Below, piece by piece: positions 1 to 7,068 of a stretch of DNA of 9,424 nt. A model generated the notes under the pieces. That model saw only the letters and a list, made by a program, of their open reading frames with translations, did not search any database and was not told the DNA's origin. Location: the NCBI GenBank assembly GCA_022758945.1, contig JAEMQE010000005.1, positions 1,909 through 11,332 on the forward strand. The letters run 5' to 3'. The translations under genes were made by a program, and so were the position numbers. Source of the DNA: Lentimicrobium sp. Lineage in GTDB: Bacteria > Bacteroidota > Bacteroidia > Flavobacteriales > Flavobacteriaceae. Each line of letters opens with the position of its first letter. Position 1 is the first letter of the stretch.

Positions 1-139
1 TAATTGAAAATCTGTGATTTTCAAATATTTCAATTTTTGGAACGAAGCCAAAAAAATGTAATTGAAAATCTGTGATTTTCAAATATTTCAATTTTTGGAA
101 CGAAGCCAAAAAATTGTAATCGAAAATCTATGATTATTA
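1..139. repeat. 58-bp direct tandem repeat, two full units plus a decayed third
   Basis: Units lie at 1-58 and 59-116 and differ at a single base (unit position 56, a versus t). A third, partial copy at 117-139 matches the first 23 bases with four mismatches. Each full unit contains two hairpin-capable inverted repeats. One has 9-bp arms TTGAAAATC/GATTTTCAA around a 3-base loop (4-12/16-24 and 62-70/74-82). The other has 7-bp arms TTTTTGG/CCAAAAA around a 7-base loop (34-40/48-54 and 92-98/106-112). No open reading frame of note crosses it. The array touches the window edge, so more copies may exist to the left. It resembles an intergenic repetitive element; its function is unknown. Confidence 0.9.
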
Positions 140-146
140 ATCGCAT

Positions 147-169
147 AAAAAAAGTCTAAAAATTAGACT
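147..169 (-). terminator. Intrinsic terminator of the Crp/Fnr-type gene
   Basis: Read on the minus strand, a 7-bp stem (AGTCTAA/TTAGACT, plus-strand 153-159 and 163-169) with a 3-base loop is followed directly by a run of T (plus-strand A at 147-152). The stem includes the stop codon of the gene. The stem is AT-rich and therefore weak, but the geometry and T-run fit a rho-independent terminator. Confidence 0.6.
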
Positions 170-849
170 ATATCAGCTATTCTTTTCAGTTTATTCATGT
201 CTTTAATGACTATTTTTTTTCCAATCAATTCAATCAATCCTATTTTATTAAAATCTGATAATAATCGGATGCAACTTTCGGTGGCAGTTCCAATCATTCC
301 TGCTAATTCTTCGCGAGAAAGTTGGATGCGTAGCGAGCCATCTGCATTTTTTCCAAAAGATTCTTCAAGGTAAATAAGAGTTTCAGCTAATCGTTCTTTG
401 ACTGTTTTTTGAGAAATAGAAATCATATGTTCGTCAGCATCTTTCAAGTCGCCGCAAATGGTTTTCATAACATTCATCGAAAATTGATTGTTTTTATCGA
501 ACATATTGATGACTTCGCTTCGAGGTATGAAACATACTTCCATATCTTCTAAAGCAACTGCACTTAAGTTCGCAGGTTCATCACTAATCATAGAACGTTG
601 TCCAAGTAATTCTCCGGGCTTAACTAATTTTATAATTTGGTCTTTTCCGTTAGGGCTTAATTTTGACAATTTACAAGCACCAGTAGTAACACAATAAATA
701 CCATTTACAAGATCTCCTTCTTCAAATATAGGACTTCCTTTTTTTATCGTATAGGATGTTTTGCATTCGGCAATTTTTATCAGTTCGTCTTTGTTAAGCG
801 CTTTCAAAGAGCTTAATTCTCTAACGATACATTGTTCACATTTACCCAT
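163..849 (-). CDS. Crp/Fnr family transcriptional regulator, probable oxygen-responsive Fnr type
   Basis: A 228-residue cytoplasmic regulator of usual family length. A cyclic-nucleotide-binding-type beta-roll spans about residues 20-125, followed by a dimerisation helix (about 125-155) and a winged helix-turn-helix (about 165-225; recognition segment TATESCIRLLSDF at 188-200). Cysteines 4 and 7 form CxxC at the N-terminus. By eye-alignment to E. coli FNR they match C20 and C23, and C106 (MEVCFIP) matches C122. The third FNR ligand position (C29 in E. coli) is Ser13 here, although another cysteine lies at residue 29. An iron-sulphur cluster is therefore plausible but not certain. E191 and R195 match the DNA-reading E209 and R213 of FNR; Ile194 replaces S212. 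The gene is divergent from ccoI, with an FNR-like palindrome between them, so it likely controls the oxidase genes and perhaps itself. The start is ATG at 847-849; no Shine-Dalgarno is seen. Confidence 0.9.
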   Translation of the reverse strand: MGKCEQCIVRELSSLKALNKDELIKIAECKTSYTIKKGSPIFEEGDLVNGIYCVTTGACKLSKLSPNGKDQIIKLVKPGELLGQRSMISDEPANLSAVALEDMEVCFIPRSEVINMFDKNNQFSMNVMKTICGDLKDADEHMISISQKTVKERLAETLIYLEESFGKNADGSLRIQLSREELAGMIGTATESCIRLLSDFNKIGLIELIGKKIVIKDMNKLKRIADIV

Positions 850-874
850 GGGAGAAAAATATTATTATGAAATA

Positions 875-890
875 CAAATCTACAAAATTA
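875..890 (-). promoter_or_regulatory. Candidate -7 boxes for the Crp/Fnr-type gene
   Basis: On the minus strand two adjacent matches to the Bacteroidota -7 consensus TAnnTTTG occur: TAATTTTG (883-890) and TAGATTTG (875-882), 26-41 bp before the start codon. The first abuts and shares one base with the palindrome at 890-907, so binding there could block it, which would mean autorepression. Which box is used cannot be told from sequence. Confidence 0.4.
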
Positions 891-907
891 TATGATAATT
901 ATCATAT
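890..907. promoter_or_regulatory. FNR-like operator in the divergent regulator/ccoI region
   Basis: A perfect 18-bp palindrome, ATATGATAATTATCATAT. Its core ATGAT-N4-ATCAT matches the FNR consensus TTGAT-N4-ATCAA at 4 of 5 bases in each half. Its centre (898.5) lies 28.5 bp before the -7 box of ccoI, so it would sit near -41 of the expected start site, the classical class II activator position. A near copy occurs before ccoS at 3385-3402. That the adjacent regulator binds it is inference. Confidence 0.75.
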
Positions 908-926
908 TTTTAATTAGTTCTCCGAG

Positions 927-934
927 TATATTTG
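927..934 (+). promoter_or_regulatory. -7 promoter box of ccoI
   Basis: TATATTTG is an exact match to the Bacteroidota TAnnTTTG element, 25 bp before the ccoI start codon. No TTG lies 17-23 bp upstream as a -33 element; the palindrome at 890-907 occupies that side instead, as expected of an activator-dependent promoter. Transcription would begin near 938-941, leaving an A-rich leader of about 20 bases. Confidence 0.55.
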
Positions 935-959
935 TGCCCTGAAAAAATCTAAAAAAATT

Positions 960-3338
960 ATGGACCAAAAATCCTGTTTTCATTGTGGATTAGAAGTTGC
1001 GAAAGACGAGGAAATTTTGTTTGATGACAAGAGTTTTTGTTGCAACGGTTGCAAAACCGTGTACGAAATTTTTAGCCTCAATGATATGACTTGCTATTAT
1101 GATTTCGAAAAATCGCCTGGGGCAACTCCGCTTGATATCATAGGAAAATATGATTTCTTAGACAATGAAAGTATCGTTTCGAAACTTCTGGAATTTCAGG
1201 ATGATAAAACGGCCATTATTTCACTCAGTATTCCACACATTCATTGCAGTTCGTGTATTTGGATACTCGAAAATCTTCAAAAATTGCAGAAAGGGATTAG
1301 CAGTTCTCAAGTGAATTTTCCCGAAAAAAAAGTTAGAATTACCTATAATCCCGAAATTATTTCGCTCAAAACTATTGTCAATTTGTTGAGCTCCATTGGT
1401 TACGAACCCTACATAAGTTTAGAAAATTATGAAACTGGCGAGAACAATGTCGATAGAAGCTTAACTTACAAATTAGGCTTAGCGTTTTTCTGTTTTGGTA
1501 ACATTATGTTGCTTTCTTTTCCGGAATATTTTGAGGTCAAAGAATTTTGGTTAGACACCTATAAACCCTTTTTTCGATGGTTAATTTTTGCTTTATCCTT
1601 ACCTTCATTCTTATATTCAGCTAGTGGTTATTATGTTTCGGCTTACAAAAGTATTAAATCAAGATTGCTCAATATAGATATTCCAATTGCTTTGGGAATC
1701 ATTATTCTCTTCATCCGAAGCACTTTTGATATTGTTATGAATTATGGTTCTGGTTTTTTTGATAGCTTGACAGGTCTTATTTTCTTTATGCTTTTGGGCA
1801 AAATGTTTCAAACAAAAACCTATAGTTTCTTGAGTTTCGAAAGAGATTTTAAATCTTATTTTCCAATAGCAATCACAAAAATTAATGCTGATTTTTCCGA
1901 GGAAAGTGTTCCCATTTATGAAATTGAAAAAGGAGATAGATTGTTAATTAGAAATCAAGAATTGATACCAGTTGATGGTATTCTAATTTCCGAAAAAGCC
2001 GAAATTGATTATAGTTTTGTCACCGGAGAAGCTATTCCTATTACTAAAAAGTCTGGAGATAAAGTTTTTGCTGGAGGAAAACAAATAGGAAAAGTAATCG
2101 AAATGGAAGTCTTACTTTCGGTTTCGCAAAGTTACTTGACTCAATTGTGGAGTAATGATGTTTTTCAGAAAAAAGTAGAACAAAAATACAAATCCATCAC
2201 CGATAAAATTAGTCATTATTTTACGCCAGTACTTTTAATAATTGCTTTTGCAGGATTTGGATATTGGATTTTTATTGACATCAATATTGCATTCAATGTT
2301 TTTACGGCGGTTTTAATTGTAGCTTGTCCTTGTGCCTTGGCTTTGACCGCACCATTTACATTTGGTAATATTTTGCGAATTTTAGGCAAAAAGAAATTCT
2401 ATCTCAAAAATGCTTTGGTTATCGAGCAATTAGCCAAAGTGGATACCATAGTTTTTGACAAAACCGGAACCATAACGACCAATAAAAAATCGAATATTTT
2501 CTATGAAGGAAAAGCGTTTTCAGATGAAAATTTAATTTTAATAAAAAATGTGCTTCGCGCTTCGAATCATCCGTTGAGTAGAATGTTGTATGATTTTTTG
2601 CCAGAAAGTAAAAAAATCAAAATAAATGATTTTGTGGAAATCACCGGAAAAGGAATTCAAGCCACTATTGATGGAATCAAAATTCAGATTGGTTCAGCTG
2701 ATTTTGTTGGAAAATCCGAAGAAAATAGTATTCAGCAAACGTCGGTTCATATCAAAATTAATGAGAGTTATTACGGAAAATACATTTTTAACAATCAATA
2801 TAGAGAGGGTTTAGAAAAGCTTTTCAAAAATTTAAGTATCAATTATCAAATTAAAGTTTTGTCAGGCGATAATGAAGGGGAACTCGATACTTTGTCTGCT
2901 ATTTTACCAAAAGACACCGAATTAATTTTCAACCAAAAGCCTGAACAAAAACTGGAATTTATTAAAAAACTGCAGCAAGAAGGTAAAAATGTGATGATGG
3001 TAGGTGATGGTCTTAATGATGCAGGCGCTTTGGCACAAAGCAACATTGGGATTTCGATTTCTGAAAATGTCAATGTTTTTTCGCCTGCTTGTGATGCGAT
3101 TCTAGATGCGAGTGAATTTGAAAAATTGAACTATTTTTTAAAATTGTCAAAGAAATCTATTAAAGTTATTAAAATGAGTTTTACACTGTCGTTAATTTAT
3201 AATATTGTAGGATTATCATTTGCAATAACTGGAAATTTATTGCCATTAGTGGCAGCGATAATTATGCCTTTGAGTACTGTGACAATTGTGAGTTTTGTAA
3301 CGATTGTTAGTAATTTTTATGCAAAAAGGTTAAAATAA
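960..3338 (+). CDS. ccoI: CcoI: copper-translocating P1B-type ATPase for cbb3 oxidase assembly
   Basis: A 792-residue membrane ATPase that exports Cu(I) across the inner membrane; in the CcoI/FixI family this copper supplies the CuB site of cbb3 oxidase. The N-terminus carries a cysteine-rich metal-binding domain (C6xxC9, then C27 C28 xx C31), followed by an HMA-type domain with HIHCSSC (C96, C99). Eight membrane segments are visible, the sixth holding the CPC ion-binding motif (C456-P-C458). The ATPase motifs are TGE (355-357), the phosphorylated DKTGT (D500), HP (H537-P538) and GDGLND (682-687). The usual SEHPL reads SNHPL. The segment MPLSTVTIV near the C-terminus fits the last helix of copper pumps. 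It is first in the rightward cluster, with its own FNR-like site and -7 box; no terminator is seen before ccoS, so readthrough is possible. Position beside ccoS and ccoN supports CcoI over a general CopA. Confidence 0.95.
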   Translation: MDQKSCFHCGLEVAKDEEILFDDKSFCCNGCKTVYEIFSLNDMTCYYDFEKSPGATPLDIIGKYDFLDNESIVSKLLEFQDDKTAIISLSIPHIHCSSCIWILENLQKLQKGISSSQVNFPEKKVRITYNPEIISLKTIVNLLSSIGYEPYISLENYETGENNVDRSLTYKLGLAFFCFGNIMLLSFPEYFEVKEFWLDTYKPFFRWLIFALSLPSFLYSASGYYVSAYKSIKSRLLNIDIPIALGIIILFIRSTFDIVMNYGSGFFDSLTGLIFFMLLGKMFQTKTYSFLSFERDFKSYFPIAITKINADFSEESVPIYEIEKGDRLLIRNQELIPVDGILISEKAEIDYSFVTGEAIPITKKSGDKVFAGGKQIGKVIEMEVLLSVSQSYLTQLWSNDVFQKKVEQKYKSITDKISHYFTPVLLIIAFAGFGYWIFIDINIAFNVFTAVLIVACPCALALTAPFTFGNILRILGKKKFYLKNALVIEQLAKVDTIVFDKTGTITTNKKSNIFYEGKAFSDENLILIKNVLRASNHPLSRMLYDFLPESKKIKINDFVEITGKGIQATIDGIKIQIGSADFVGKSEENSIQQTSVHIKINESYYGKYIFNNQYREGLEKLFKNLSINYQIKVLSGDNEGELDTLSAILPKDTELIFNQKPEQKLEFIKKLQQEGKNVMMVGDGLNDAGALAQSNIGISISENVNVFSPACDAILDASEFEKLNYFLKLSKKSIKVIKMSFTLSLIYNIVGLSFAITGNLLPLVAAIIMPLSTVTIVSFVTIVSNFYAKRLK

Positions 3339-3384
3339 ATTAATTAATTCAATGTTTTTATTTTACCTTTGGCTAAATTTAAAA

Positions 3385-3402
3385 ATATGATAAATGTCAT
3401 AT
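3385..3402. promoter_or_regulatory. Second FNR-like operator, upstream of ccoS
   Basis: ATATGATAAATGTCATAT differs from the palindrome at 890-907 at only two central positions (16 of 18 identical) and keeps 6-bp perfect arms (ATATGA/TCATAT). The centre (3393.5) lies 29.5 bp before the -7 box at 3423, within one base of the spacing seen at ccoI. This suggests that ccoSNOQP has its own promoter under the same regulator. Binding is inferred. Confidence 0.7.
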
Positions 3403-3422
3403 ATTGGAGTTTACCTATATGT

Positions 3423-3430
3423 TACATTTG
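3423..3430 (+). promoter_or_regulatory. -7 promoter box of the ccoSNOQP operon
   Basis: TACATTTG is an exact TAnnTTTG match placed 18 bp before the ccoS ATG. A TTG at 3404-3406 sits 16 bases upstream, slightly too close for a good -33 element, which again suits activator dependence. The start site would fall near 3434-3437, giving a very short leader of roughly 12-15 bases. Confidence 0.5.
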
Positions 3431-3448
3431 CTAAATCAAATAATTTTT

Positions 3449-3646
3449 ATGAGTGTCATTTATATTTTAATTTCTGTTAGTATTGTCATTGCTATTTTTT
3501 TCTTTGTTGCTTTTATTAGAGCAGTGAAGACTGGTCAATATGATGATGATTATACCCCTTCTGTTCGAATGCTTTTTGACGATGAACTTGTCAAAAAGGT
3601 AAGTGAAGAACACCCTATGAACGCTGAAAACAGTGCCAAACTTTAA
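3449..3646 (+). CDS. ccoS: CcoS: small membrane protein for cbb3 oxidase maturation
   Basis: A 65-residue protein starting MSVIYILISV. One membrane helix covers residues 3-23 and is followed by a cytoplasmic tail with the family signature (TGQYDDDYTPSVRMLFDDEL, about 28-47). CcoS family proteins are needed for cofactor insertion into the cbb3 catalytic subunit; the mechanism is not settled. The frame is open upstream to a TTG at 3404, but I choose ATG 3449. The typical CcoS N-terminus begins there, and the longer form would start before the predicted transcription start and run through the promoter box. It is followed after 29 bp by ccoNO, so co-transcription is likely. No Shine-Dalgarno is visible; the upstream bases are A/T-rich. 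Confidence 0.93.
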   Translation: MSVIYILISVSIVIAIFFFVAFIRAVKTGQYDDDYTPSVRMLFDDELVKKVSEEHPMNAENSAKL

Positions 3647-3675
3647 ATTTTTAAACCAATTAATAATTATTTTTT

Positions 3676-5859
3676 ATGGAAATGCAACAGTTTTATTATG
3701 ACAACAAAATTGTAAAAAATTTCATTTACGCGACCATCCTTTTTGGAGTTGTGGCAATGTCTGTCGGCTTATTAGAAGCCTTTTTTTATCTTTTTCCAAA
3801 TTTAACGGACGGTATTTCGTGGTTGAGTTATGGTAGATTAAGACCTTTACACACCAATGCGGCAATTTTTGCTTTTGTTGGAAATGCTTTTTTTGCTGGA
3901 ATGTATTATTCTATGCAACGTTTGCTAAAAACAAGAATGTTCAGTGATTTTCTGAGTTATTTCCATTTTTGGACTTGGCAAGGCATTATTGTCGCAGCAG
4001 CAATTACTTTACCTTTAGGGTATAGTTCTTCACACGAATATGCTGAGTTAGAGTGGCCAATAGATATTGCGATTGCACTGTCTTGGGTGGCTATGGGCAT
4101 CAATATGATTGGGACTATGATAAAAAGGAGAGAGCGTCATTTATATGTTGCGATTTGGTTTTACATCGCCACTTTTGTTACTGTCGCTGTATTGCATATT
4201 TTTAATAATTTAGAATTACCAGTTTCTGCTTTTAAAAGTTACACAATATATGCGGGGGTTCAAGATGCCTTGGTGCAATGGTGGTACGGTCACAATGCGG
4301 TTGCATTTTTCTTGACTACACCCTATTTAGGATTAATGTATTATTTTGTACCAAAAGCAGCGAATCGTCCAGTTTACTCTTACAGACTTTCAATTGTTCA
4401 CTTTTGGTCGTTAATATTCATATATATATGGGCAGGACCACACCATTTATTGTATTCAGCTTTACCTACTTGGGCACAAAACTTGGGAGTTGTGTTTTCT
4501 ATTATGTTGATTGCTCCATCTTGGGGAGGAATGATAAACGGACTTTTAACGCTAAGAGGAGTTTGGGATAAAGTACGTGTTGAGCCAGTTTTAAAATTCT
4601 TTGTTGTGGCTATTACAGGTTATGGTATGGCTACTTTTGAAGGACCAATGTTGTCCCTTAAAAATGTAAACGCTATTGCTCATTATACGGACTGGATTAT
4701 TGCTCACGTTCACGTTGGAGCATTGGCTTGGAATGGATTTATGGCGTTCGGTATGATATATTGGTTAATTCCAAGAATGACTAAAACAACACTTTTTTCA
4801 ACTAAATTAGCTAATTTTCATTTTTGGATTGGAACCCTAGGCATAATACTTTATACACTTCCAATGTATGTTGCTGGTTTTACACAAGCATCAATGTGGA
4901 AACAATTTAATCCAGACGGAACATTAACTTATGGTAACTTTCTTGAAACTGTAACTCAAATTATGCCAATGTATTGGATGAGAGCTACAGGTGGAACATT
5001 ATATCTTACAGGAATGTTGACCTTGGTTTACAACATTATTAGAACAGTAAGAGCTGGTTCTAAAATAGAAGATGAATTGGCCGAAGCCCCTGCTTTAGTT
5101 AGAATTAGTAATGGAAGAATCAAAGGTGAAAAATTCCACCCTTGGTTAGAAAGAATGCCTATTCAATTAACAATTTTGGCAGTAGTAGCTATTTTAATTG
5201 GAGGAATTATAGAAATTGTTCCAACGATAATGATTAAATCTAATATTCCGACAATTGCTAGCGTAAAACCTTATACGCCTTTAGAATTGCAAGGTAGAGA
5301 CTTATACATTCGTGAAGGTTGTGTGGGTTGTCACTCACAATCAGTTCGTCCTTTCCGTAGTGAAGTAGAACGTTATGGACCACAATCCAAAGCTGGAGAA
5401 TTTGTTTACGATCACCCATTCCTTTGGGGTTCTAAACGTACAGGTCCAGATTTATTAAGAGTTGGAGGTAAATACAATGACAATTGGCATTTTAATCACT
5501 TCTGGAGTCCACAAAGTATTTCTGCAGGTTCAATTATGCCAGCGTATAAATGGTTGTTTGCCAATGAAGCAATGGACACTACTTTGACTGAAAAGAAAAT
5601 GAAAGCGATGCAAACCCTTGGCGTTCCTTATACAGATGAGCAAATTGCAAATGGATCGAAAGATTTGAGAGCACAAGCTTTGAAAATTGAAGAAAGTTTG
5701 AAAAACGACCCTGACTTTGTGAAAAGCTATAACGAAAGCAAGAAAAAAGCCGAAGCTAGAGGAGAAAAATTTGTTCCAATGAATGAAAGAGAAATCGTGG
5801 CGCTAATCGCATACATTCAAAGGCTTGGAACTGATATCAAAGTGAAAACGACTAAATAA
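3676..5859 (+). CDS. ccoNO: CcoNO: fused cbb3 cytochrome c oxidase subunits I and II
   Basis: 727 residues combining the catalytic subunit CcoN (about 1-475) and the mono-haem cytochrome c subunit CcoO (about 490-727), which are separate genes in most Proteobacteria. It reduces oxygen to water with cytochrome c electrons and pumps protons across the inner membrane. All CcoN ligands are present, each one residue earlier than in Pseudomonas stutzeri numbering: H59 and H346 for the low-spin haem b, H344 for haem b3, and H206, H256 and H257 for CuB, with the crosslinking tyrosine Y250 (motif IYIWAGPHH). CcoO begins with a membrane anchor (about 497-520), then GCVGCH (C549, C552, H553) and the haem Met in SIMPAY (M621). 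After it comes a lysine/glutamate-rich helical stretch, about 635-705. No stop or frameshift lies between the halves, so the fusion is genuine. The start is ATG 3676; ccoQ follows after 8 bp. Confidence 0.97.
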   Translation: MEMQQFYYDNKIVKNFIYATILFGVVAMSVGLLEAFFYLFPNLTDGISWLSYGRLRPLHTNAAIFAFVGNAFFAGMYYSMQRLLKTRMFSDFLSYFHFWTWQGIIVAAAITLPLGYSSSHEYAELEWPIDIAIALSWVAMGINMIGTMIKRRERHLYVAIWFYIATFVTVAVLHIFNNLELPVSAFKSYTIYAGVQDALVQWWYGHNAVAFFLTTPYLGLMYYFVPKAANRPVYSYRLSIVHFWSLIFIYIWAGPHHLLYSALPTWAQNLGVVFSIMLIAPSWGGMINGLLTLRGVWDKVRVEPVLKFFVVAITGYGMATFEGPMLSLKNVNAIAHYTDWIIAHVHVGALAWNGFMAFGMIYWLIPRMTKTTLFSTKLANFHFWIGTLGIILYTLPMYVAGFTQASMWKQFNPDGTLTYGNFLETVTQIMPMYWMRATGGTLYLTGMLTLVYNIIRTVRAGSKIEDELAEAPALVRISNGRIKGEKFHPWLERMPIQLTILAVVAILIGGIIEIVPTIMIKSNIPTIASVKPYTPLELQGRDLYIREGCVGCHSQSVRPFRSEVERYGPQSKAGEFVYDHPFLWGSKRTGPDLLRVGGKYNDNWHFNHFWSPQSISAGSIMPAYKWLFANEAMDTTLTEKKMKAMQTLGVPYTDEQIANGSKDLRAQALKIEESLKNDPDFVKSYNESKKKAEARGEKFVPMNEREIVALIAYIQRLGTDIKVKTTK

Positions 5860-5867
5860 GAGTAATT

Positions 5868-6047
5868 ATGTTCGAACAAATAAAACATAATTTGGAAACT
5901 ATCGAAGGTATCGAGAGCTATCCTATAGTTGCTTTACTGATTTTCTTTTCTTTTTTTGTAGCACTTGCCTTTTGGGTTTTTTCATACAAAAAAGAAAAGA
6001 TTGATGAAATGAGCCACATCCCTTTTAACGACGACCAAAACCTATAA
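5868..6047 (+). CDS. ccoQ: CcoQ: small cbb3 oxidase subunit
   Basis: A 59-residue frame beginning MFEQIKHNLETIEGIESYPI. One membrane helix (about 19-38, ending ALAFWVFSY) is followed by a short charged cytoplasmic tail (KKEKIDEM...). Size, topology and position between ccoNO (8 bp upstream) and ccoP (19 bp downstream) identify it as CcoQ/FixQ, the fourth subunit, which stabilises the interaction of CcoP with the core. Sequence conservation in this family is low, so the call leans on context. The spacing implies co-transcription with both neighbours. It is short enough to be missed by gene callers with a length cut-off. Confidence 0.88.
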   Translation: MFEQIKHNLETIEGIESYPIVALLIFFSFFVALAFWVFSYKKEKIDEMSHIPFNDDQNL

Positions 6048-6066
6048 TTTTCTAAATTAAAATAAT

Positions 6067-7011
6067 ATGAAAAAATTAATTCCATCATATATAAGAGTTC
6101 TTGTCATTTTCTTTGCGGTCTTTGCTGCAATGGAATATTTTATTGACTCTGGAGACAAACCAGCCTTTATTAAATTTCCGATGGTATCTCTATTTTTATT
6201 AGTATTTCTGTTTTTACTCATCGCAATAGAAGTAACTGTGAATGCGGTAGATACTATAACTTATCATTTACTAACTGAAGAACAAAAAGCAAAATTAGCT
6301 GAAACTACTAATATTAGCTTTACAGAAAGTGAGTGGTATAAAAAAATTGTAAATCTACTTACTAAAACAGAATCTACGGAAAAAGGGGAAGAACAATTAT
6401 TACTTGACCACGATTATGATGGTATCAAGGAATTAGACAATAATTTACCGCCTTGGTGGGTATATTTATTCTATGGTTGTGTCATTTTTGCAGTGGTATA
6501 TCTAGTTCGATTTGAAGTAATGGGTGGCGACAACCAAGAAATGGAGCTTAAAAAAGAAATGGCTCAGGCTCAAATTGATATCGCAGAATACAAAAAAACA
6601 GCTCCGGATTTAATGGACGAAAATTCAGTAACTTTATTAACCAGTCCAGCTGATTTAGGTGCAGGAAAAGCCATTTTTATGAAAAATTGTATTCCTTGTC
6701 ACAGACCTGATGCAGGTGGTTTGATTGGTCCAAATTTAACAGATGATCATTGGATTTTAGGTGGAGGAATTAAAAATGTTTTCCATACCATTACAAATGG
6801 TGGTCGTGATGGAAAAGGAATGATTGCTTGGTCAAAAAATGGAATGAAACCTAAAGACATTCAACTTGTAGCCAGTTATGTTTTGTCTTTGAAAGGAAGT
6901 AATCCTGTAAATCCTAAAGCTCCAGAAGGAGAAGTATGGGTAGATCCAAGTGCATCTAAAACAGCTGCGGTTGCACCAGTTGCTACAGATACTACAGCAG
7001 TAAAAAAATAA
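6067..7011 (+). CDS. ccoP: CcoP: membrane-anchored cytochrome c subunit of cbb3 oxidase, single haem site
   Basis: 314 residues. Two N-terminal membrane helices (about 7-25 and 37-60) precede a soluble stretch. The FixP_N-type segment starts at P128 (LPPWWVYLFYG) and contains the third helix (131-150). A periplasmic cytochrome c domain follows with one CIPCH site (C208, C211, H212) and a likely Met ligand in GKGMIAW (M252). Proteobacterial CcoP has one helix and two c-type haem sites; here the second CxxCH is absent and an extra helical hairpin precedes FixP_N. The C-terminus (about 290-314) is an Ala/Thr/Val/Pro-rich low-complexity tail. The protein passes electrons from donor cytochromes to the CcoO haem. 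It is the last gene before a strong terminator at 7040-7068, so it closes the ccoSNOQP operon. The ATG at 6067 follows ccoQ by 19 bp; no Shine-Dalgarno is seen. Confidence 0.93.
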   Translation: MKKLIPSYIRVLVIFFAVFAAMEYFIDSGDKPAFIKFPMVSLFLLVFLFLLIAIEVTVNAVDTITYHLLTEEQKAKLAETTNISFTESEWYKKIVNLLTKTESTEKGEEQLLLDHDYDGIKELDNNLPPWWVYLFYGCVIFAVVYLVRFEVMGGDNQEMELKKEMAQAQIDIAEYKKTAPDLMDENSVTLLTSPADLGAGKAIFMKNCIPCHRPDAGGLIGPNLTDDHWILGGGIKNVFHTITNGGRDGKGMIAWSKNGMKPKDIQLVASYVLSLKGSNPVNPKAPEGEVWVDPSASKTAAVAPVATDTTAVKK

Positions 7012-7039
7012 TAAAAGACGATAAATACAAAGCTAACAG

Positions 7040-7068
7040 ATCCTGAATTATTTCAGGATTTGTTTTTT
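7040..7068 (+). terminator. Rho-independent terminator after ccoP
   Basis: An 8-bp perfect stem, ATCCTGAA (7040-7047) with TTCAGGAT (7052-7059), has a 4-base loop TTAT and is followed by TTG and six T (7063-7068). It lies 28 bp past the ccoP stop codon and separates the oxidase structural operon from ccoG. Confidence 0.88.

Noticed and set aside
2846..3073. Minus-strand open frame of 75 codons inside ccoI
   Set aside because: It lies opposite the conserved phosphatase/GDGLND region of ccoI, has no recognisable motif, and is best explained as a frame shadow.
3364..3371. TACCTTTG, another exact TAnnTTTG match upstream of ccoS
   Set aside because: It has no TTG at the right distance, and it would place the FNR-like site downstream of the start site. 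The box at 3423-3430 reproduces the ccoI spacing and is preferred, though a repressed second promoter cannot be excluded.
3339..3384. Possible terminator between ccoI and ccoS
   Set aside because: Only TTAATTAATTAA-type runs and a T stretch are present; no stable stem with a following T-run could be drawn.
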